Shown piece after piece: positions 59,685-64,000 of a DNA stretch of 64,000 bases. The DNA is taken from the NCBI GenBank assembly GCA_963706835.1, contig CAVPOB010000025.1:1-64000 (forward strand). The letters are read 5' to 3'. The DNA is from CAVXYG01 sp963706835. Its GTDB lineage: Bacteria > Actinomycetota > Actinomycetes > S36-B12 > GCA-2699445. Each line of letters opens with the position of its first letter. The stretch's first letter is position 1. The translations under genes and the position numbers were made by a program. Under the pieces are notes generated by a model. That model did no database searches. It was not told where the DNA came from and saw nothing but the letters and a program-made list of their open reading frames with translations.

Positions 59685-60284
59685 TTACACATCCAGCAGT
59701 CGCCTACCCTCGAACGCCCGGCCCAGCGTGACCTCGTCGGCGTACTCCAGGTCACCGCCCACCGGCAGCCCGGAGGCGAGCCGGGTCACCCGAAGACCCA
59801 TCGGCTTGAGCAACCGGGCCAGGTACGTGGCGGTCGCCTCACCTTCGAGGTTCGGATCGGTGGCCAGGATGATCTCGGTGACCGTCCCGTCGGCCAGCCG
59901 GGTGAGCAGCTCCCTGATCCGCAGGTCGTCCGGCCCGACACCCTCGATCGGGCTGATCGCGCCACCCAGCACGTGGTAGCGGCCACGGAACTCGCGGGTT
60001 CGCTCGATCGCCACGACGTCCTTCGGCTCCTCGACGACGCACAACAGGGCGACGTCGCGCCGCTCGTCGCGACAGATCCGGCAGGACTCGTCGGCCGAGA
60101 CGTTGCCGCAGGTCACGCAGAACCGGACCTTCTCGCACACCTCGATCAGCGCGCTGGCGAGCCGCCGAACGTCCACCGGGTCGGACTGGAGCAGGTGGAA
60201 GGCGATCCGCTGGGCACTCTTCGGCCCCACACCCGGCAGCTGGCCGAGCTCGTCGATGAGGTCCTGGACCACGCCTTCGTACAC
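59685..60284 (-). CDS. recR: Recombination mediator protein RecR
   Basis: 199 residues, usual length. N-terminal helix-hairpin-helix LGQLPGVGPKSAQRIAFHLL, zinc finger CVTCGNVSADESCRIC, Toprim domain VVEEPKDVVAIERTREFRGR with TEIILATDPNLEGEATATYL, and the C-terminal GLPVGGDLEYADEVTLGRAF. Works with RecF and RecO to load RecA on gapped DNA. The ybaB gene normally found just upstream of recR is absent here; a serine hydrolase gene takes its place. Confidence 0.95.
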   Translation of the reverse strand: MYEGVVQDLIDELGQLPGVGPKSAQRIAFHLLQSDPVDVRRLASALIEVCEKVRFCVTCGNVSADESCRICRDERRDVALLCVVEEPKDVVAIERTREFRGRYHVLGGAISPIEGVGPDDLRIRELLTRLADGTVTEIILATDPNLEGEATATYLARLLKPMGLRVTRLASGLPVGGDLEYADEVTLGRAFEGRRLLDV

Positions 60285-60293
60285 AGGGTGAGC

Positions 60294-61202
60294 CTACGTG
60301 CTGGTCAGGACGGACGGGGGATCCTCGCTCGGGCCATGGGTGGAGAACGTCTCGATCACCGCGTCGCACAGCGGCGGCCAGACCTTCATCGCCCAGGCCG
60401 CGAACGGACGGTCGGTGAGGCAGATACAGGCCAGCCCCGCGTCCGGGTCGACGAAGAAGAAGGTGCCGGCCGCGCCGAAGTGCCCGTAGGCCTGTGTCGA
60501 GACCCGCGTTCCGGCCCAATGCACCTGGTGCGCCGTGGTCCGCCGTCCGAAGTTGCGCTCGAAGCCGAACCCCCAGTCGCAGGGTTCGAACCGGCCGACC
60601 CCGGGCACCACTCCGCTCCGCCCCGGGAACTGCACTCCGATCGCCTCGCCGACCGTCGCACCGGCCAGGAGCCGCGGGGCGAACAGCTCGCGGACGAAGG
60701 CGACCAGGTCCTCGACCCCGGCGTAGACGGCGTGCGCCGCAGAGCCGTCGAGACAGGCGCGCCGCATGCCCAGCGGGGCGAACACCGCCTCGTGGAGGTA
60801 GGTCGCGAACGGGATGCCGGTGGCCGCGCGGAGGTGGTCGGCGGCCGCCTCGATGCCGGCGTTGGAGTAGACCCGGCGCTCACCGGGAGCGGCCAGGATC
60901 GGGTCGCCGACCTGGAACCCGAGCCCGGAGGTGTGCGCGAGCAGGTGCCGCACCGTCGCTCCCCGGTCGCGGACGGCGTCCGGTCCGGCGGGGTCGTCCA
61001 GTCCGATCGCCTCCTCCTCCACACCGATGAGCAGGGCGTAGGTGGAGAGCAGCTTGGAGATCGAGGCGAGTCGGAACTCCTGATCAGTCGGACCGTGACT
61101 GTCGAGCACCCGGCCGTCGGCGCCCACCACGGCCACCGCCACGTGCGAGACGTCCCAGTCCTCGACCTGGGCGAGCGGGCTGGAGCCGTGTGGCGCGCTC
61201 AC
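60294..61202 (-). CDS. Serine hydrolase, beta-lactamase/class C esterase fold
   Basis: 302 residues. SxxK motif S47-I-S-K50 (RLASISKLLST), YSN motif Y112-S-N114 (RRVYSNAGIEAA), and LLAHTSGLGFQVGD. No signal peptide, so it is cytoplasmic, which argues for an esterase or peptidase rather than a true beta-lactamase. The third motif (HxG/KTG) is GHFGAAGTFFF near residue 250. Its start shares a base with the dnaX stop, so the two are coupled, and recR follows nine bases downstream. Confidence 0.85.
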   Translation of the reverse strand: MSAPHGSSPLAQVEDWDVSHVAVAVVGADGRVLDSHGPTDQEFRLASISKLLSTYALLIGVEEEAIGLDDPAGPDAVRDRGATVRHLLAHTSGLGFQVGDPILAAPGERRVYSNAGIEAAADHLRAATGIPFATYLHEAVFAPLGMRRACLDGSAAHAVYAGVEDLVAFVRELFAPRLLAGATVGEAIGVQFPGRSGVVPGVGRFEPCDWGFGFERNFGRRTTAHQVHWAGTRVSTQAYGHFGAAGTFFFVDPDAGLACICLTDRPFAAWAMKVWPPLCDAVIETFSTHGPSEDPPSVLTST

Positions 61203-63298
61203 TATTCGTCACGTTCTTCGATCACCCGGCCACCGAGCAACTGCTCGACGACGGGACGACCCACCTGCCCGGATCCCTCGACGTCCACATCGTCGCGGCT
61301 GACGTCCTCGTCCAGCGCCGCTGACACCTTCTTGCGCGGCAGGGGGCTCCACGACGCCGGGTCGTCCTCCGGAGGCGGCTCGTCCTCAGGGGGCGGCTCG
61401 TCCGGGTCCGGCACTGTCGGCTCATCGCGAGAACCCGGACGGCGCGAGGCGCCGCCTCGGGCATCGTTCGCCCGGTCGCTCTGGGACCTCGGCCCCCGAG
61501 GCTGGGCGGAGGAACGCTCCGGCCGAGTCGGTGAGGGCGGCACCGTCGTGCTCTGCGTCGGCCGAGGGGCGGGCTCGGCATGGGGTGGATCAGGGGTGGC
61601 CGGGAGAGCGGTGGGTTCGACGGGGTGAACGGGAGTCCCGGGGACCGCCGCGCCACGCGCCACCGCCTCCACCCGGCAGTCGAGCCCGATCACGTCGATC
61701 AGCGCCTGGCGCACGAACTCCTGGTGGGCGCCACGCGAGAACGACGTCGCCAGACCAGCCGTACCGAACTCCAGCAGCAGCCGACTGCCGTCGTAGTCGA
61801 GCACCTGGGCGTGCTGGGAGACCAGTGACCAGGTAGCCCGCTTGAGCCGGGACACGGTGCTGAGCACGTCCGGCCACATCCGCCGGATCCGATCCGTGCT
61901 CATCTGTCCATCGGCGTCCCGCGCCGTCCCACCTACGGCTGCCGGTGACTCGGCCTGGGAGCCGGGCGGAGGTCCGGTCGACACCGGAACCCGCCAGCCG
62001 TCGGGTTCGGCCGGCGAGCCGCCCGGAGGATCGGCGGCGGACGGAGTGGGTGCGGACGCGACGTCAGGCGAAGCCAGTCGCGGAGTATCTGCTCCGGCAG
62101 CCGCCCCGGCCGACCCCGAGTCGAGCACGCCCGAGACCCCGAGCCGCCGTTCCACCCGGTCCAGCCGGGCTCGAAGCCCGCGCTCGGCGTCGTCGGCTCC
62201 GGGAAGCAACAGCCTCGCGCAGAGCAGCTCGAGCTGCAGCCGCGGCGAGGTGGCTCCGGTCATCTCGGTGAGCGCCGCGTTCGCCACGTCCGCCGCTCGG
62301 GACAGTTCGGAACGACCGAACCGGCCGGCCTGGCCGCGCATCCGCTCGAGCTGGTCGGCGGGCAGCGCCCGTAGCACGGCGTGTCCGCCGTCCGGTACCG
62401 CGGCCACCACCAGCAGGTCGCGCAGCCGCTCCAGCAGGTCCTCGACGAACCGGCGCGGGTCGTGGCCGGACTGGATCACCCGGTCGAGCACCCCGAACGT
62501 GGCCGCGCCGTCCGCGGCGGCCAGTGCGTCGACCACGTCGTCGAGCAGCGTGGCGTCGGTGTAGCCGAGCAGCGAGACGGCGAGCGGGTAGTCCAGGCCG
62601 TCCGGCCCGCATCCGGCGATCAGCTGGTCGAGCACCGACAGCGAGTCCCGGACCGACCCGGCACCAGCCCGAACGACAAGCGGCAGCACGCCCTGCCCGA
62701 CGGCCACCCCCTCGGCCCGGCAGAGCTCGGCCAGGTAGGACTGCAGTCGCTCCGGCGGCACCAGCCGGAACGGGTAGTGGTGGGTGCGCGAGCGAATGGT
62801 GCCGATCACCTTGTCGGGCTCGGTGGTGGCGAACACGAAGCGGACGTGCGGCGGCGGCTCCTCGACAATCTTCAGCAGGGCATTGAAGCCCTGCGTGGAG
62901 ACCATATGGGCCTCGTCGATGATGAAGATCTTGAACCGGTCCCGAGCCGGCGCGTACGCGGCCCGCTCGCGCAGGTTGCGGGCGTCGTCCACGCCGCCGT
63001 GGCTGGCAGCGTCGATCTCGACCACGTCCAGGCTGCCCGGACCGCCCCGAGCCAGCTCTCGGCAGGACTCGCACTCCCCGCACGGGGTGGCGGTCGGCCC
63101 CTGGGCGCAGTTCAGGCAACGAGCCAGGATCCTCGCCGACGTGGTCTTGCCGCAGCCGCGCGGCCCGGAGAACAGGTAGGCGTGGTTGATCCGGTCCTTG
63201 GTCAGGGCCGCGGTCAGCGGCACGGTCACGTGGTCCTGCCCGATCACCTCGGCGAAGGTGTCCGGTCGGTACCTGCGGTACAGCGCGGTGGCCACCAC
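61202..63298 (-). CDS. dnaX: DNA polymerase III subunits gamma and tau
   Basis: 698 residues. AAA+ clamp-loader ATPase: Walker A GPRGCGKT (45-52), zinc module C61, C64, C73, C76, Walker B FIIDEAHM, sensor 1 FVFATTEPDK. Domain III follows to about 370. The tail is proline- and acid-rich (EPTVPDPDEPPPEDEPPPED), usual for actinobacterial tau. Builds the polymerase III holoenzyme and loads the sliding clamp. I see no obvious frameshift signal for a separate gamma form. Confidence 0.95.
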   Translation of the reverse strand: MVATALYRRYRPDTFAEVIGQDHVTVPLTAALTKDRINHAYLFSGPRGCGKTTSARILARCLNCAQGPTATPCGECESCRELARGGPGSLDVVEIDAASHGGVDDARNLRERAAYAPARDRFKIFIIDEAHMVSTQGFNALLKIVEEPPPHVRFVFATTEPDKVIGTIRSRTHHYPFRLVPPERLQSYLAELCRAEGVAVGQGVLPLVVRAGAGSVRDSLSVLDQLIAGCGPDGLDYPLAVSLLGYTDATLLDDVVDALAAADGAATFGVLDRVIQSGHDPRRFVEDLLERLRDLLVVAAVPDGGHAVLRALPADQLERMRGQAGRFGRSELSRAADVANAALTEMTGATSPRLQLELLCARLLLPGADDAERGLRARLDRVERRLGVSGVLDSGSAGAAAGADTPRLASPDVASAPTPSAADPPGGSPAEPDGWRVPVSTGPPPGSQAESPAAVGGTARDADGQMSTDRIRRMWPDVLSTVSRLKRATWSLVSQHAQVLDYDGSRLLLEFGTAGLATSFSRGAHQEFVRQALIDVIGLDCRVEAVARGAAVPGTPVHPVEPTALPATPDPPHAEPAPRPTQSTTVPPSPTRPERSSAQPRGPRSQSDRANDARGGASRRPGSRDEPTVPDPDEPPPEDEPPPEDDPASWSPLPRKKVSAALDEDVSRDDVDVEGSGQVGRPVVEQLLGGRVIEERDE

Positions 63299-63383
63299 GG
63301 CACCCTAGCCGCGTCGTCCGACCACCGGCACGCGCGCGATGTTCACGTGGACGACCGGGGGACGGGCTCGGCTAGAGTGAATC

Positions 63384-63478
63384 CGGCTCCCCGCGTGGCG
63401 TCACCCAGCCGAACTCCCCCAGGGCCGGAAGGCAGCAAGGGTAGGCGGGCTCTGTCGGGTACGCGGGGGGTCCTTTCT
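63384..63478 (+). ncRNA. ffs: Signal recognition particle RNA (small bacterial type)
   Basis: The universal SRP apical loop is readable: GGGCCGGAAGGCAGCAAGGG, flanked by complementary GGCTCCCCGCGTGGC and the GTACGCGGGGGGTCC 3' side, folding as a single hairpin of about 90-95 bases. It is upstream of dnaX in the opposite direction, a common actinobacterial location. TAGAGT (63373-63378) is the -10; CCTTTCT after the stem is the terminator. Exact ends are estimates. Confidence 0.9.
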
Positions 63479-63510
63479 GTCGGTGCCCATCCGGGGCTGC
63501 GCCCAACAGA

Positions 63511-64000
63511 TCAGACCATCGCGGACGGCGCCCACGCCGCGCCCGCGCTCGAGCTCGACCAGCTGCGCAGGTCAGTCAGGTCACCAAGTCCCGCGGCCGA
63601 CTCGGGTCGGGCGTACCAGTACCCCTGCCCGACGTGGACGCCGAGGCGGCGCGCCCACTCGTGCTGTTCGGCACTCTCGACCCCCTCGGCCACCACCCGT
63701 AGGTTGAGCCGGGCCGCGATGCCGACCAGCCCCCCGACGATCGACCTGGCCGACGCGCTGTGCGGCAGCACCTTGGTGAACCGTTGGTCGATCTTGAGGC
63801 CGTCGATCGGCAGGTCGAGCAGGTAGCCCAGAGAGGAGAACCCGGTACCGAAGTCGTCGATCATCACCGGCATCCCCAGGTCACGCAGCCGCTGCAGGAT
63901 GGTCGAGGATCGAGCGGCCTGTTCCAGTAGCTGGTCCTCGGTGACCTCGATCTCCAGTCGTGCCGCGCTCACCCCGTGCACGGCCAGCAGGGTGGTCAGG
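63511..64000 (-). CDS. EAL-domain cyclic-di-GMP phosphodiesterase, 5' end outside the window
   Basis: The last 160 residues or so of an EAL domain: LEIEVTEDQLLEQAARSSTI (E for metal), GMPVMIDDFGTGFSSLGYLL (DDFGTG, loop 6 with metal aspartates), DLPIDGLKIDQRF (K) and LRVVAEGVESAEQ (E), ending GQGYWYARPE. All main catalytic residues in this part are there, so it probably hydrolyses c-di-GMP. Upstream domains (GGDEF, PAS or membrane parts) lie beyond the window edge and cannot be judged. Confidence 0.85.
   Translation of the reverse strand, partial: LTTLLAVHGVSAARLEIEVTEDQLLEQAARSSTILQRLRDLGMPVMIDDFGTGFSSLGYLLDLPIDGLKIDQRFTKVLPHSASARSIVGGLVGIAARLNLRVVAEGVESAEQHEWARRLGVHVGQGYWYARPESAAGLGDLTDLRSWSSSSAGAAWAPSAMV

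Noticed and set aside
60294..61202. Beta-lactamase antibiotic resistance gene
   Set aside because: No export signal, and the SxxK/YSN pattern is that of the general serine hydrolase family; it lies in a core replication/repair operon.

Overview
High-GC DNA with GTG starts, many 4-base ATGA/GTGA gene overlaps and actinobacterial families throughout (twin-arginine lipoprotein binding protein, DUF5063, DUF2306, a CUT1 transporter without its own ATPase). The order dnaX, recR, DUF5063, aspartokinase, aspartate-semialdehyde dehydrogenase at the right end is what I associate with Pseudonocardiales, so the source is probably a Pseudonocardia-like actinomycete. The genus is an inference.

Layout. 0-8.4 kb: a membrane-bound phosphodiesterase, a gene-poor scar with an integrase remnant, a VanZ protein, a haloalkane dehalogenase, a mosaic TetR/methyltransferase pseudogene, and a marR-methyltransferase-DUF2306 operon with two operator boxes. 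8.3-14.1 kb (minus strand): N-acetylglucosamine-kinase-like and GH4 glycosidase genes, a MOSC remnant, a methyltransferase, a truncated DUF4386 gene and a CNNM/CBS transporter. 14.2-19.5 kb: a three-gene polysaccharide assembly operon (two Wzz-like proteins and a Wzy-like polymerase) between a transposase remnant and a DUF1330 remnant. 19.8-22.7 kb: a LysR regulator divergent from a TmpA/TmpB-like oxygenase pair predicted to split a trimethylammonium phosphonate into glycine betaine and phosphate. 22.7-27.9 kb: a BtuF-like protein, an unknown protein, an acyl-CoA dehydrogenase/APH-kinase pair and glycerate kinase.

27.9-42.4 kb is a carbohydrate and polyol region. Decayed ABC permeases and a DeoR regulator are divergent from an intact operon of binding protein, two permeases, glycerol kinase, glycerol-3-phosphate dehydrogenase and galactose-1-phosphate uridylyltransferase. 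This suggests uptake of a galactosyl-glycerol compound or glycerol. It is followed by a broken medium-chain dehydrogenase, an unusual 578-residue dehydrogenase with two Rossmann folds and foreign-looking composition, an IS30-like scrap and a mannitol-type PTS without mannitol-phosphate dehydrogenase.

42.8-54 kb: a discoidin-like membrane protein, a VOC protein, a COG4705-type membrane protein whose end overlaps a YciI fragment, a fatty-acid desaturase with its reductase behind a striking operator array, an amber-interrupted membrane gene, glycogen phosphorylase, an arsR/arsM pair bounded by two related hairpins, and a secreted M28 peptidase. 54-64 kb is core: asd, aspartokinase (with a likely internal beta-subunit start), an ABC-2 transporter, a long inverted repeat, DUF5063, recR, a serine hydrolase, dnaX, the SRP RNA, and an EAL-domain gene running off the end.

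The window is rich in gene remnants (integrase, TetR, NmrA, MOSC, two transposases, DUF1330, two sugar permeases, a dehydrogenase, YciI, a membrane gene), so the left three quarters look like an accessory region under repeated insertion and deletion. I saw no tRNA, rRNA, CRISPR array or replication origin. Assignments rest on reading motifs by eye; no database search was run.
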